This document shows, in pieces, positions 34,528-42,882 of a stretch of 64,000 nt of DNA; positions within the stretch are counted from its first letter, which is position 1; every line of letters starts with the position of its first letter. The notes beneath the pieces were generated by a model, which saw only the letters and a list, made by a program, of their open reading frames with translations, had not been told where the DNA came from and searched no databases. The stretch comes from Thauera sp. K11 (lineage in GTDB: Bacteria; Pseudomonadota; Gammaproteobacteria; Burkholderiales; Rhodocyclaceae): contig NZ_CP023439.1 in the NCBI RefSeq assembly GCF_002354895.1, forward strand, positions 4,898,001-4,962,000, in the 5' to 3' direction. The position numbers were made by a program, and so were the translations under genes.

Positions 34528-35658
34528 ATGACGGCCGCCGGCGCCGGGGACAGGCGCATCCCGGTGACGCTGCTCACCGGCTTCCTCGGCGCCGGCAAGA
34601 CCACGCTGCTCAATCACCTGCTGCGCCAGCCGCAGGCCGCGGGCAGCGCCGTGCTGGTCAACGAGCTGGGCACGGTCGGCGTCGATCCGCACCTGCTCGA
34701 CCCGCGGCTGCTGGAGAAGGTCGACGAGACCCTCGTCGTGCTCGATTCCGGCTGCATCTGCTGCAGCGTGCAGGGCGACCTGGTGCGCGCGCTGAAAGGG
34801 CTCTTCATGCGCGCGCTGCGGCGCGAGATCCCCGCGCCGCGCCGGGTGCTGGTCGAGACCACCGGCCTTGCCGATCCCGCGCCGGTCATCCACACGCTGA
34901 TGGCCGAGCCCTTCATCGCCGGGCGCTACCGCTGCGACGGCGTCATCGCCGCGGTGGATGCCACCCATGCGCTGCAGCAACTCGGCGCCCACCGCGAAGC
35001 GGTGCGCCAGGTGGCGATGGCCGACCGGCTGCTGATCACCAAGTGCGACCTGGCGGACGAGGCGGGGCGCGAGGCGCTGAAGCGGCGCCTTGCCGGGCTC
35101 AACCCGGCGGCGGCGCAGATCGAGGTCCGCATGGGCGAGGCCGGCGCGGACGCCTTTTTCGGCTGCGGCTTGTACGACCCCGCGGGCAAGGTGCCGGACG
35201 TCGCCGCCTGGCTGGGCGAGGAGGCGGTGCAGGCACGGCAGACGGCGCACGCGGCCCCGCAGTGGCGCAGGCCGGGCATGGGAGCACGGCATGCCGCTGC
35301 CGATGCCGCACCGGAGGCGGCGGCGCGCCGTCACGACGAGGGCGTCGCTAGTTTCGTGCTGCGCTTCGACGCGCCGCTGCCGTGGTTCGAATTCTCCGAT
35401 GCGCTCGGTCTGTTGCTGCAGTTGCACGGCAACCGCATCCTGCGGATCAAGGGCCTGCTCGACGTCGCCGGCGATCCGTTGCCGCGGGTCGTGCAGTGCG
35501 TGCAGCATACGGTGTATCCGCCGGCCAGCCTGCCGGCCTGGCCGGACCAGCCGCCCTTCGGCGACCACCGTTCGCGGCTGGTCTTCATCGTGCGCGACCT
35601 GCCGCGCGAAGCGGTCGAAGCGATGTTCGCCCCGTTCGTCGGCCGGGCGGCGTCGTAA
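34528..35658 (+). CDS. CobW/COG0523 family GTPase
   Basis: A 376-residue GTP-binding protein of the metal-handling CobW/YeiR/ZNG group. The P-loop is LLTGFLGAGKTTLLNHLL, the metal-binding CxCC motif is GCICCSVQGDL, ETTGLADPAPVI is the Walker B/G3 region, and ITKCD is a variant of the NKxD guanine motif. A His-containing linker (ARHAAADAAPEAAARRHDE) precedes the C-terminal domain (VLRFDAPLPWFEFSDALGLL, RIKGLLDV). It probably delivers or inserts a divalent metal; the client is unknown. A small conserved gene follows 45 bp later. Confidence 0.9.
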   Translation: MTAAGAGDRRIPVTLLTGFLGAGKTTLLNHLLRQPQAAGSAVLVNELGTVGVDPHLLDPRLLEKVDETLVVLDSGCICCSVQGDLVRALKGLFMRALRREIPAPRRVLVETTGLADPAPVIHTLMAEPFIAGRYRCDGVIAAVDATHALQQLGAHREAVRQVAMADRLLITKCDLADEAGREALKRRLAGLNPAAAQIEVRMGEAGADAFFGCGLYDPAGKVPDVAAWLGEEAVQARQTAHAAPQWRRPGMGARHAAADAAPEAAARRHDEGVASFVLRFDAPLPWFEFSDALGLLLQLHGNRILRIKGLLDVAGDPLPRVVQCVQHTVYPPASLPAWPDQPPFGDHRSRLVFIVRDLPREAVEAMFAPFVGRAAS

Positions 35659-35703
35659 GCGCCGCCCGGGGTCGCACCATTCATCTTTTTCCCGAGGTTG
35701 GAA

Positions 35704-36045
35704 ATGGCCGGATTCGAGAACTACCAGCACGCCACCCATGACATCGAACTCGAGATCGAGCGCATGGGCGTGGCGCTGGGCATAGACTGGAGCGACGACG
35801 CGCAGGTGCGCGCGCTCGCGCGCGAAGCGCTGGAGCATACGCCCGAACTCGTGCACGCGGCCGCCGCCCACCCGGACGACCAGCGGCTCAATGCGAAGGT
35901 GACCCTGTTCGGCCTCGCCAATCTGATGCTGCGCACCATGGAAGAAAGCGCCGACGTCGGCCTGGAGACCCACGGCGGGCCGGCGTGGAAGACTTTCGGC
36001 CGCGCGCTGTGGGCCGAGACCGCATCGCGCCGGAAGGAAGGATGA
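35704..36045 (+). CDS. small hypothetical protein next to the COG0523 GTPase
   Basis: A 113-residue soluble protein without a recognised domain. The sequence is acidic and helical (HATHDIELEIERMGVALGID, AREALEHTPELVHAAAAHPD, NAKVTLFGLANLMLRTMEES), with several His residues spread through it, and it lacks a signal peptide or membrane segment. The ribosome site GAGGTTGG stands just before the ATG. It follows the COG0523 GTPase in the same direction and could be co-transcribed; a metal-linked role would be a guess. Confidence 0.7.
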   Translation: MAGFENYQHATHDIELEIERMGVALGIDWSDDAQVRALAREALEHTPELVHAAAAHPDDQRLNAKVTLFGLANLMLRTMEESADVGLETHGGPAWKTFGRALWAETASRRKEG

Positions 36046-36066
36046 GCCGTCGTACCGCGGCGCCGC

Positions 36067-37071
36067 TCAGCCGGGCAGGGACTCGAGCCGCGCCAGCCAC
36101 GGTGCGCGCGCGGCGTCATCGACGAAGGCCGCTTCGAGGCTGTTGCGTGCAATGCGTTTCAGGTCGGCCTTCGTGAGTCCGAGCGCCTTTGCGGTGTCGA
36201 TGTAGTTCTTCGCCACGTAGCCGCCGAAATAGGCGGGATCGTCGGAATTGATCGTCACCTTCAGCCCGGCGTCGAGCAGCGTCTTCAGGTTGTGCTGCGC
36301 CAGCGTCGGGAACACGCGCAGCCTGACGTTGGATAGCGGGCACACGGTCAGCGGCACCTGCGTGTGCGCCAGCCGCTGCATCAGCGCCGGGTCTTCGGCG
36401 GCGCGCACGCCGTGGTCGATGCGTTCCGCCTTCAGCACGTCCAGCGCCTCGGCGATGTAGGCGGGCGGGCCTTCCTCCCCGGCGTGGGCGACGACGTGCA
36501 GGCCGAGTTCGCGGCAGCGTGCGAACAGGCGCGCAAACTTGGACGGCGGATGGCCCTTCTCCGACGAATCCAGGCCGACGCCATGGATGCGCCCGAGGTG
36601 CGGCATGGCCTGCGCCAGCGCGGCGAAGCCTTCTTCCTCGCTCAGGTGGCGCAGGAAGCACAGGATCAGCCGCGAACCGATGCCGTAGCGCGCATGCGCG
36701 TCGCGACAGGCGCGTTCCAGGCCCGACAGCACGGTGTCGAAGGCGATGCCGCGCGCGGTGTGGGTCTGCGGGTCGAAGAACAGCTCGGCATGCACCACGC
36801 CGTCGGCATGGGCGCGGGCGAAGTAGGCCATCGCCAGATCGAAGAAGTCGTGCTCGTGGACCAGTGCTGCCGCGCCGGCGTAGTAGAGATCCAGGAAGCT
36901 CTGCAGATCGGTGAAATCGTAGGCGGCGCGGGTTTCCTCCACGCTCGCCCACGGCAGCGCGACGCCGTTGCGTGCGGCGAGCCGGAACATCAGCTCGGGT
37001 TCCAGCGTGCCTTCGATGTGCAGATGCAGTTCGGCCTTGGGCAGGGCGCGGACGTAGGTGTCGAGTTCCAT
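36067..37071 (-). CDS. add: adenine deaminase of the adenosine-deaminase family
   Basis: A 334-residue zinc hydrolase that converts adenine to hypoxanthine for purine salvage. Metal and catalytic motifs are intact: [43 protein letters not shown] and [15 protein letters not shown]. The combination [15 protein letters not shown] plus [19 protein letters not shown] is typical of the bacterial adenine-specific clade rather than adenosine deaminase; specificity is therefore inferred from subfamily resemblance. It is convergent with the small gene upstream. Confidence 0.9.
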   Translation of the reverse strand: MELDTYVRALPKAELHLHIEGTLEPELMFRLAARNGVALPWASVEETRAAYDFTDLQSFLDLYYAGAAALVHEHDFFDLAMAYFARAHADGVVHAELFFDPQTHTARGIAFDTVLSGLERACRDAHARYGIGSRLILCFLRHLSEEEGFAALAQAMPHLGRIHGVGLDSSEKGHPPSKFARLFARCRELGLHVVAHAGEEGPPAYIAEALDVLKAERIDHGVRAAEDPALMQRLAHTQVPLTVCPLSNVRLRVFPTLAQHNLKTLLDAGLKVTINSDDPAYFGGYVAKNYIDTAKALGLTKADLKRIARNSLEAAFVDDAARAPWLARLESLPG

Positions 37072-37486
37072 GGGGCCTCCGGTCCAGTGGTTCGATGTCG
37101 GGAAGGGAGCCGGCGCCGCCGCGCACCGCCGTCCGCGCGCCGCACGGAACGGCGATCCGGCGGGTGGATGGTAGCGCAGGCGGCGGTCCGCCGCGCCGGG
37201 TGCGGCCAATCCCGACGCCGGCGACGCCGTGCTGATCGACGGCCTGCGCCTGCCACGGAATGGACGGACGTCGTGCCCGAACCCGGCGGAGTGGTGCTGC
37301 CCGGCCGGGGCCGCCCGGCATGGGGCGCGTGCCGCAATCGCCGCGGGTCCGGGCGATCCGGTCTTTCCGCACGGGGACTCCGGTCGCCATCCGTTGTCGT
37401 GCGGCGTACGCGTGGGCCGTGGCGGAGATGCCCGGCCGCGCCGCGGGTTGCTATGCTGTTGCCGTTTCCAGCCGCGACGCCCCGCA
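37072..37486. other. divergent intergenic region, no gene seen
   Basis: This 415-bp interval separates the divergent adenine deaminase and DUF2868 genes. Open frames that cross it have no codon bias or family pattern. It should hold both promoters, but I cannot point to convincing -35/-10 boxes, and I see no large inverted repeat. Confidence 0.5.
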
Positions 37487-38941
37487 TTGACGACTTCCCG
37501 CACCCAACTCACTCCTTTCGAATCCCGCTGGCTCGCGGAAACCGTGCGGCGGCACGAGGAGCGCCGCGGCGCGCTGGAGGATGCGGCCGCGGTCGCGGCG
37601 GCGCGCCGGCTGGCGCTGGTGTTCGAAGCGCGCATCCTGCGCCGGGCCGAGGTGCTGGGCGAACGCGAGGGCTGGCGCGACGCGCTGCTGCGCTGGCGTG
37701 CCCGGATGCGGATCGGGCTGACCGTCGCGGCGGCGATGGCGCTGGTCCTGGGCTTCACCGCCGCGGCCGGCGTACTCGGCGACGGCGGCCGTCCGGTGAA
37801 CGTCGTGTGGGCGCTGGGCGGGCTGCTCGGCGTGCATCTGGCGAGCCTCGCGCTGTGGCTGATCGGCATGCTGCTCGCCGGCAGTGCGGCGGGTGGCGCA
37901 CCCCAGGCCGGCGGCGTGGCCGCGCGGCTGTGGCTGCGCATCGTCACCGTCCTCGACCGCAGCCCGCAGACGGCCGACCTGCCGCTTGCGCTGGGCGGCC
38001 TGCTGGGGCGCGGGCGCGCGGCGGCCTGGCGCGTCGGCGCGGTGAGCCACGGCCTGTGGGCGCTCGCGCTCGGCGGCGCGGCGGCCGGCCTGCTCCTGCT
38101 GTTCGCCACGCGGCGCTACGGCTTCGTGTGGGAGACGACCATCCTGCCGGCGCAGACCTTCACGTCGCTGACGCTCGCGCTCGGCATGCTGCCCGCGCAA
38201 CTCGGTTTTCCGGTCCCCGATGCGGCGACGGTGGCCGCCAGCGGCGACGCGGCCATGCTCCAGGAGGCGGGCCGGCGCGCATGGGCGGGCTGGCTGATCG
38301 GCTGCCTGCTGGTCTATGGCGTCCTGCCGAGGCTGGCACTGGCGCTGGCCTGCACGACCCTGTGGCGCAGGGCGGCGCGGCGCGTGGCGCTGGATCTGTC
38401 GCGGCCCGGCTATGCCCGCCTGCGCGCGCGCCTGCTGCCCGACAGCGAACGCATCGGCGTGCGCGACGCCGAACCGGAAACGATGCCGCGCCCCGGCCGC
38501 CGCGGGGTGCATCCCGCGGCGGGCGAGGGGTGTGCCCTAGTGGCGCTGGAACTGGGGCGCGACCTGCCGTGGCCGCCGGCCTGCGTCCGCGCCGCGCCGG
38601 TGCAGGCCGGGGAGGGCGGCGGGCACGACGAGGGGCGCCTCGACAGCCGCGAACAGCGGCGCGCGGCGCTCGCGCATTTCGCCGCGCATCCGCCGCGCCG
38701 CCTGCTGATCGCGATCGATCCGCGCCAGACGCCCGACCGCGGCAGCCTGGGGCTGATCGCGGAACTGGCCGACCGCGCGGTGGAGGCCGGCGTGTGGGCG
38801 CTGGCCGCGCCGGCGGAGACCGGCGCCGCCAGCGAGCGCCTGCGGCTGTGGCGCGAGGGGCTGGCGCGGCTGGACTTCCCCGCCGAAGCCCTGTTCATCG
38901 ATGCCGGCGCCGCCTGCGACTGGCTGGAGGAGGGCCGATGA
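37487..38941 (+). CDS. DUF2868 inner-membrane protein
   Basis: A 484-residue membrane protein of unknown function. Probable transmembrane segments are at ~78-98 ([20 protein letters not shown]), ~105-130 ([20 protein letters not shown]), ~185-205 ([20 protein letters not shown]) and ~270-290 ([20 protein letters not shown]). The C-terminal ~150 residues are soluble and contain [20 protein letters not shown]. The family is usually encoded directly before a DUF3482 GTPase, as here. The TTG at 37487 was taken as start because upstream codons show no conservation; this is uncertain. Confidence 0.8.
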   Translation: MTTSRTQLTPFESRWLAETVRRHEERRGALEDAAAVAAARRLALVFEARILRRAEVLGEREGWRDALLRWRARMRIGLTVAAAMALVLGFTAAAGVLGDGGRPVNVVWALGGLLGVHLASLALWLIGMLLAGSAAGGAPQAGGVAARLWLRIVTVLDRSPQTADLPLALGGLLGRGRAAAWRVGAVSHGLWALALGGAAAGLLLLFATRRYGFVWETTILPAQTFTSLTLALGMLPAQLGFPVPDAATVAASGDAAMLQEAGRRAWAGWLIGCLLVYGVLPRLALALACTTLWRRAARRVALDLSRPGYARLRARLLPDSERIGVRDAEPETMPRPGRRGVHPAAGEGCALVALELGRDLPWPPACVRAAPVQAGEGGGHDEGRLDSREQRRAALAHFAAHPPRRLLIAIDPRQTPDRGSLGLIAELADRAVEAGVWALAAPAETGAASERLRLWREGLARLDFPAEALFIDAGAACDWLEEGR

Positions 38942-39002
38942 GCGCCCCCGCCCGGCCGTACAAGGCCGGCGCCGCGTCGTGCAGTGACGGGAGAATGGTC
39001 CA

Positions 39003-40388
39003 GTGAGCGACATCCTGCGCGTGGCCGTGGTCGGCCACACCAATACCGGCAAGACTTCGCTGCTGCGCACTCTGGCGCGCGATGCCGGCTTCGGGGACGT
39101 GTCGGACGAGGCCGGTACCACGCGCCATGTCGAGGGGCTGCGCCTGATGGCGGACGGCCGGCCGGCGGTGGAACTGTACGACACGCCCGGCATGGAGGAT
39201 GCGATCGCGCTGCTCGAGCGCATCGACGAACTGGCGCCGCCGGCCGGGCGCCTCGACGGCCCGGAGCGCATCGCGCGCTTTCTCGCCGCGCCCGAGGCCG
39301 GAGGCCGCTTCGAGCAGGAAGCCAAGGTGCTGCGCCAGTTGCTCGCCAGCGATGCCGGCCTGTACGTGGCGGACGCGCGCGATCCGGTGCTGCCCAAGCA
39401 CAAGGACGAACTGGCGCTGCTCGCCGCCTGCGCGCGGCCGCTGCTGCCGGTGCTCAACTTCGTGGCCTCGCCCGAGGCGCGCACCGCCGACTGGCGTGCC
39501 GCGCTCGCCCGCCTCGGTTTGCACGCGGTGGTCAATTTCGACACCGTGGCGCCGGCGCTCGACGGCGAGCGGCTGTTGTTCGAAACGCTCGCCACGCTGA
39601 TGCATGCCCATCGTCCGGCGCTCGACCGCCTGATCGCCGCGCGCGAGCGCGAGGCCGACGAGCGCCGCGAGGCGGCGCGGCGCGAAGTCGCCGACATGCT
39701 GATCGGGCTGGCGGCGCGGCACGACCGCGTCGAGGACGAGTCGGACGCCGCGCTGCAGTCCGCCGTCGCCCGCCTGCGCGATGCGGTGCGCGCGCGCGAG
39801 CAGGCTTGCGTCGACGCCCTGCTGCGGCTCTACCGGTTCCGCCCCGGCGACGCGCGCGCCGACGCGCTGCCGCTGACCAACGGGCGCTGGGAGGACGATC
39901 TCTTCAACCCCGAGACGCTGCGTCAGATGGGCGTGCATCTGGGCACCGGCATGGCGGCCGGCGCCGCGGCCGGCGTCGGCATCGACCTCATGACCGGCGG
40001 CCTGACGCTGGGCGCGGCGGCGGCGCTGGGGGCGATCGCCGGCGGCCTGTGGCAGACCTTCGGCCATTACGGCGAGCGCATCGCGGCGAAGCTGCGCGGC
40101 CATCGCGAACTCACCGTGGACGACGCCATCCTGCGCCTGGTCGCGCTGCGCCAGCGCCAGTTGCTGGCCGCGCTCGAAGGCCGCGGCCATGCCGCGACCG
40201 CGCCCATCGAACTGAAGGACGCGGACGTGGCGCGCGCCGCCGATGCCGACCCCGTGGCGCAGCGCTGGCGCAAGGGGCCGCTGCCCTACGCGCTGGAGAA
40301 AGCGCGCGCGCATCCGGAATGGGCGCGGGGCGAGAACGACGAGCGGCGCGACGAGGCGATCGCCGAGCTGGCCGCCGAGCTGGCCTGA
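39003..40388 (+). CDS. Era-like GTPase with C-terminal DUF3482 domain
   Basis: A 461-residue GTPase. G-motifs: VAVVGHTNTGKTSLLRTL (G1), EAGTTRHVEGL (G2), LYDTPGMEDA (G3). The G4 motif is not canonical (VLNFVASPEA). The C-terminal DUF3482 part contains helical segments and a Gly-rich hydrophobic hairpin (GTGMAAGAAAGVGIDLMTGG with LTLGAAAALGAIAGGLW) that may insert in membrane. GTG start; 61 bp after the DUF2868 membrane protein, its usual partner. They likely form one functional unit at the inner membrane, process unknown. Confidence 0.85.
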   Translation: MSDILRVAVVGHTNTGKTSLLRTLARDAGFGDVSDEAGTTRHVEGLRLMADGRPAVELYDTPGMEDAIALLERIDELAPPAGRLDGPERIARFLAAPEAGGRFEQEAKVLRQLLASDAGLYVADARDPVLPKHKDELALLAACARPLLPVLNFVASPEARTADWRAALARLGLHAVVNFDTVAPALDGERLLFETLATLMHAHRPALDRLIAAREREADERREAARREVADMLIGLAARHDRVEDESDAALQSAVARLRDAVRAREQACVDALLRLYRFRPGDARADALPLTNGRWEDDLFNPETLRQMGVHLGTGMAAGAAAGVGIDLMTGGLTLGAAAALGAIAGGLWQTFGHYGERIAAKLRGHRELTVDDAILRLVALRQRQLLAALEGRGHAATAPIELKDADVARAADADPVAQRWRKGPLPYALEKARAHPEWARGENDERRDEAIAELAAELA

Positions 40389-40457
40389 GGTTCGCTCAAG
40401 TCCTTGATCGGGCGGCCGTTACCTGTCAGCAGGAAAAGCCGGTGGAGGAATCGGGCC

Positions 40458-41498
40458 GTGAGAGTCGCAGCATCCAGCATCGAACTTCAATCTTCGTACG
40501 TCGCCACCACTTCGCTGCAGGTCAGCGAGCGCTTCGAAGCCTGGCGCGACGCGGACGGGCCGCAGCGCACCCCGCGCGATGCGGTCGAGATTTCGGCGGA
40601 GGGCCTCGCCGCGCAGCAGGCCGAGGACGGCGGCGAGGTCGGGGCCGCGGTGGACGCGGCGATCAGGAACGATCCGCGGCTGTCGATGCTGATCCGCATG
40701 ATCGAGTTCTTCACCGGCAGGCCGGTGCGCCTGTTCGATGCCAGCGAACTCGATGCCGGCGCCGCCCGCGCGGCGCAGGCCGCGCAGTCGGTGCCGCAGT
40801 CCGCATCGGATGCGCCTGCCCGGCCGCGGGCCGGCTACGGCATCGAATACGATTTCAACGCCACCTACAGCGAGACGGAAACGACGAGCTTCGGCGCTTC
40901 CGGCGTGGTGCGCACCGCGGACGGCGAGGAGATCCGCTTCGAGCTGGGCCTGAGCATGTCGCGCAGCTACAGCGAATCGACCTCGGTGCAGTTCCGCGCC
41001 GGCGACCAGCGCCTGAAGGACCCGCTGATGATCGACTTCGCCGGCCCGTCCGCGGCGCTGTCCGACCTGCGTTTCTCCTTCGATCTCGACGCCGACGGCA
41101 AGGCGGAACAGGTGCCGCTGGCCGGCGGCCGCGGCTTTCTCGCCTTCGACCGCAACGACAACGGCCGCATCGACGATGGCCGCGAGCTGTTCGGCCCGAC
41201 CACCGGCAGCGGGTTCGGCGAACTCGCCGAGCTGGACGACGACGGCAACGGCTGGGTGGACGAGGCCGACGCCGGCTGGAGCCGGCTCAAGCTCTGGCAG
41301 CCCGACGAGGCCGGCAACGGCCGCCTGCAGTCGCTCGCCGACGCCGGCATCGGCGCCCTGTACGTCGGCAACGTGAGCACGCCCTTCAGCCTCAAGGATG
41401 CGGCCAACCAGACCATCGGCCTGATGCGCGCTACCGGCATCTACCTGGGCGAGGATGGCCGCGTCGGCACGGTGAGCCAGGTGGACCTGAGCGTCTAA
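40458..41498 (+). CDS. protein with Asp-rich calcium-loop (EF-hand-like) motifs
   Basis: A 346-residue protein with no signal peptide. The first ~120 residues are Ala/Glu/Gln-rich. Then comes a strand-rich part (GYGIEYDFNATYSETETTSF, RFELGLSMSRSYSESTSVQF). From residue ~210 three Asp-rich loops occur: DLDADGKAEQ, DRNDNGRIDDGRELFG and DDDGNGWVDEADAGW, which resemble EF-hand or dockerin-like calcium sites. The protein ends in beta-like segments. GTG 40458 was chosen because GGAGG stands 9 bp upstream. Such proteins are often exported without a leader, and two type I secretion ABC genes are present at 61-64 kb, but a link is only conjecture. Confidence 0.75.
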   Translation: MRVAASSIELQSSYVATTSLQVSERFEAWRDADGPQRTPRDAVEISAEGLAAQQAEDGGEVGAAVDAAIRNDPRLSMLIRMIEFFTGRPVRLFDASELDAGAARAAQAAQSVPQSASDAPARPRAGYGIEYDFNATYSETETTSFGASGVVRTADGEEIRFELGLSMSRSYSESTSVQFRAGDQRLKDPLMIDFAGPSAALSDLRFSFDLDADGKAEQVPLAGGRGFLAFDRNDNGRIDDGRELFGPTTGSGFGELAELDDDGNGWVDEADAGWSRLKLWQPDEAGNGRLQSLADAGIGALYVGNVSTPFSLKDAANQTIGLMRATGIYLGEDGRVGTVSQVDLSV

Positions 41499-41882
41499 CG
41501 CGGCCGCGATCCGCCGGCAGGCGGTGGCGGCGACCCGCCTCCAGCCTGGCCGGGATCATTCTGCCTGGCGTGTCCGGCCCAGCCGGACGGCGCGGCGCCA
41601 GTCCCTGCGCTTCACGTCCGATTCGGCGCCAGGATGGCGAAGCGCTTCATGCGCCGGTAGCCCGTGCCGTGGTGGCTGCCCGGGGACAATCCTGCGGTGG
41701 CGGCGAGGCGTCGGGCGGCACGGCCCGTCCGCCGCGGGTGCGGCGGCCCGGCGGATGCTGCAGAATGCCGGCAGTGGTCCGGCATCACGATCTCCTGGAG
41801 CACGCGCCGTGATCTTTCCCAGACCCTTCGGGGACCCGCGCATCGCCGCCCCGCGGCCGGCCGCCGCCGTGGCGGACTGACC
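41499..41882. other. GC-rich intergenic interval, no supported gene
   Basis: In these 384 bp I see no gene with family similarity on either strand. A short perfect hairpin, GTCCGGC / GCCGGAC with loop CCA, lies at 41572-41588 and may help end transcription of the upstream gene. Further GC-rich inverted stretches occur around 41720-41760. Confidence 0.5.
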
Positions 41883-42545
41883 ATGCCCAACTCGCCGCTG
41901 CGCCTGCTGCTGCTCATCCTCGCCTTCGCCTTCGTGGTGGGCAGCGTGCAGCTCGGCGTGCTGCAGATCGCCTTCTACAAGCTCGGCCTCGAGCCGCGCT
42001 CGGCCTACCTGCTGCTGGGCGCGTCGCTGTTCGGCAGCCTCATCAACCTGCCGCTGTTCAGCGTCCGCGCCGAGTCGCCGCCGGACGAGGGCATGTCGCG
42101 GCAATTGCGCGAGTTCCTCGGCCTCAAGCGCCTGCCGTTCACCGGCAGGACCATCGTGGCGGTCAACGTCGGCGGTTGCGTGGTGCCGGTGGCGTTCTGC
42201 GTCTATCTGCTGGCGCATACCGAGCTTCAGACGGCGCGGGTGCTTGCCGCCGTCGCCGTGGTGGCGGTGGTGTCCTATCTCACCAGCTTTCCGCAGCGCG
42301 GCGTGGGCATCGCCATGCCCTTCCTGGTGGCACCGGCCACCGCGGCCGCGGTCGCGCTGGTGCTCGACATCGAGCACGCGGCGCCGCTGGCCTATGTCGG
42401 CGGGACGCTGGGCGTGCTCGTCGGTGCCGACCTGCTGCGCCTGAAGGAGATCGGCAAGCTCGGCGTGCCGGCGGCATCGATCGGCGGCGCCGGCACTTTC
42501 GACGGCATCGTGCTGACCGGCCTGCTCGCGGTGCTGCTGGCCTGA
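41883..42545 (+). CDS. DUF1614 inner-membrane protein
   Basis: A 220-residue polytopic membrane protein of unknown function. About six hydrophobic helices are seen, beginning LRLLLLILAFAFVVGSVQLG. Family marks are LGASLFGSLINLPLF, TIVAVNVGGCVVPVAFCVYL and, in the C-terminal third, DLLRLKEIGKLGVPAASIGG followed by AGTFDGIVLTG. The length and pattern fit the DUF1614 family. The ATG is directly after the preceding open stretch with little spacing evidence; no strong ribosome site is seen. Confidence 0.85.
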   Translation: MPNSPLRLLLLILAFAFVVGSVQLGVLQIAFYKLGLEPRSAYLLLGASLFGSLINLPLFSVRAESPPDEGMSRQLREFLGLKRLPFTGRTIVAVNVGGCVVPVAFCVYLLAHTELQTARVLAAVAVVAVVSYLTSFPQRGVGIAMPFLVAPATAAAVALVLDIEHAAPLAYVGGTLGVLVGADLLRLKEIGKLGVPAASIGGAGTFDGIVLTGLLAVLLA

Positions 42546-42594
42546 TCCGGGCGGAGCCCCTTCGGAGCAGTCGTACAGGTGCCAGAAGCCCGCA

Positions 42595-42715
42595 ACACGG
42601 CAGGTCTGGCGGCGGGGGATGCGCGGAGCGGACGAGCACTGTCTGAGTCCCGAGCGCAGCGAGGTCGAGTTGCGCAGGACGCGGAGCGCATCCGCCGCCG
42701 CCAGACCGGGTTCGA
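42595..42715 (+). repeat. dispersed 121-bp intergenic repeat, copy 1
   Basis: This copy lies between the DUF1614 gene and hmp. It aligns over its full length with the reverse complement of 1824-1944 (17 mismatches, no gaps by hand alignment). Terminal inverted halves are AGGTCTGGCGGCGGGGGATG and CATCCGCCGCCGCCAGACCG. Conserved middle: CCGAGCGCAGCGAGGTCGAG. It sits 47 bp upstream of the hmp promoter. Confidence 0.85.
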
Positions 42716-42761
42716 CCCACCCACCCGCACCGTTGCATCGCGACATCCGCGTTTGTCCTGA

Positions 42762-42791
42762 TTGACCTCCGTGCGCTAAAAGAGGTAGTTT
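42762..42791 (+). promoter_or_regulatory. candidate hmp promoter
   Basis: TTGACC at 42762-42767 and TAGTTT at 42786-42791, spaced 18 bp, form a plausible promoter. The -10 box lies inside the predicted NsrR site. Transcription would begin near 42798 and run through the following hairpin. Confidence 0.45.
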
Positions 42792-42802
42792 TGATGCATG
42801 TT
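42780..42802. promoter_or_regulatory. predicted NsrR operator upstream of hmp
   Basis: AAGAGGTAGTT, one spacer base, then TGATGCATGTT. Compared with the known 11-1-11 NsrR consensus (AAGATGCATTT and its inverse), 8 of 11 positions match in each half by hand comparison. The site is followed by hmp, and an nsrR gene lies downstream of hmp, which supports the call. Confidence 0.65.
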
Positions 42803-42843
42803 AAAGAAACCCGGCGGCCGCGAGCGAGCCGCCGGGTTTCTTT
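42803..42843. terminator. terminator-like hairpin in the hmp leader
   Basis: Perfect 16-bp arms (AAAGAAACCCGGCGGC and its reverse complement) with a 9-nt loop. The T-rich right end TTTCTTT makes it an intrinsic terminator in shape, usable in both directions. It starts one base after the predicted NsrR site and ends 39 bp before the hmp ATG, so it lies between the likely promoter and the coding region. Confidence 0.8.
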
Positions 42844-42882
42844 GCTCCCGATTCCTCCCACCCTCATCAACCCGGAGTACGC

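Noticed and set aside
41524..41880. 118-codon frame upstream of the DUF1614 gene
   Set aside because: No codon preference, ribosome site or family pattern.
42803..42843. Ordinary terminator of the DUF1614 gene
   Set aside because: It is more than 250 bp from that gene, beyond the repeat and past the hmp operator, so a role in the hmp leader is more likely, although read-through termination remains possible.
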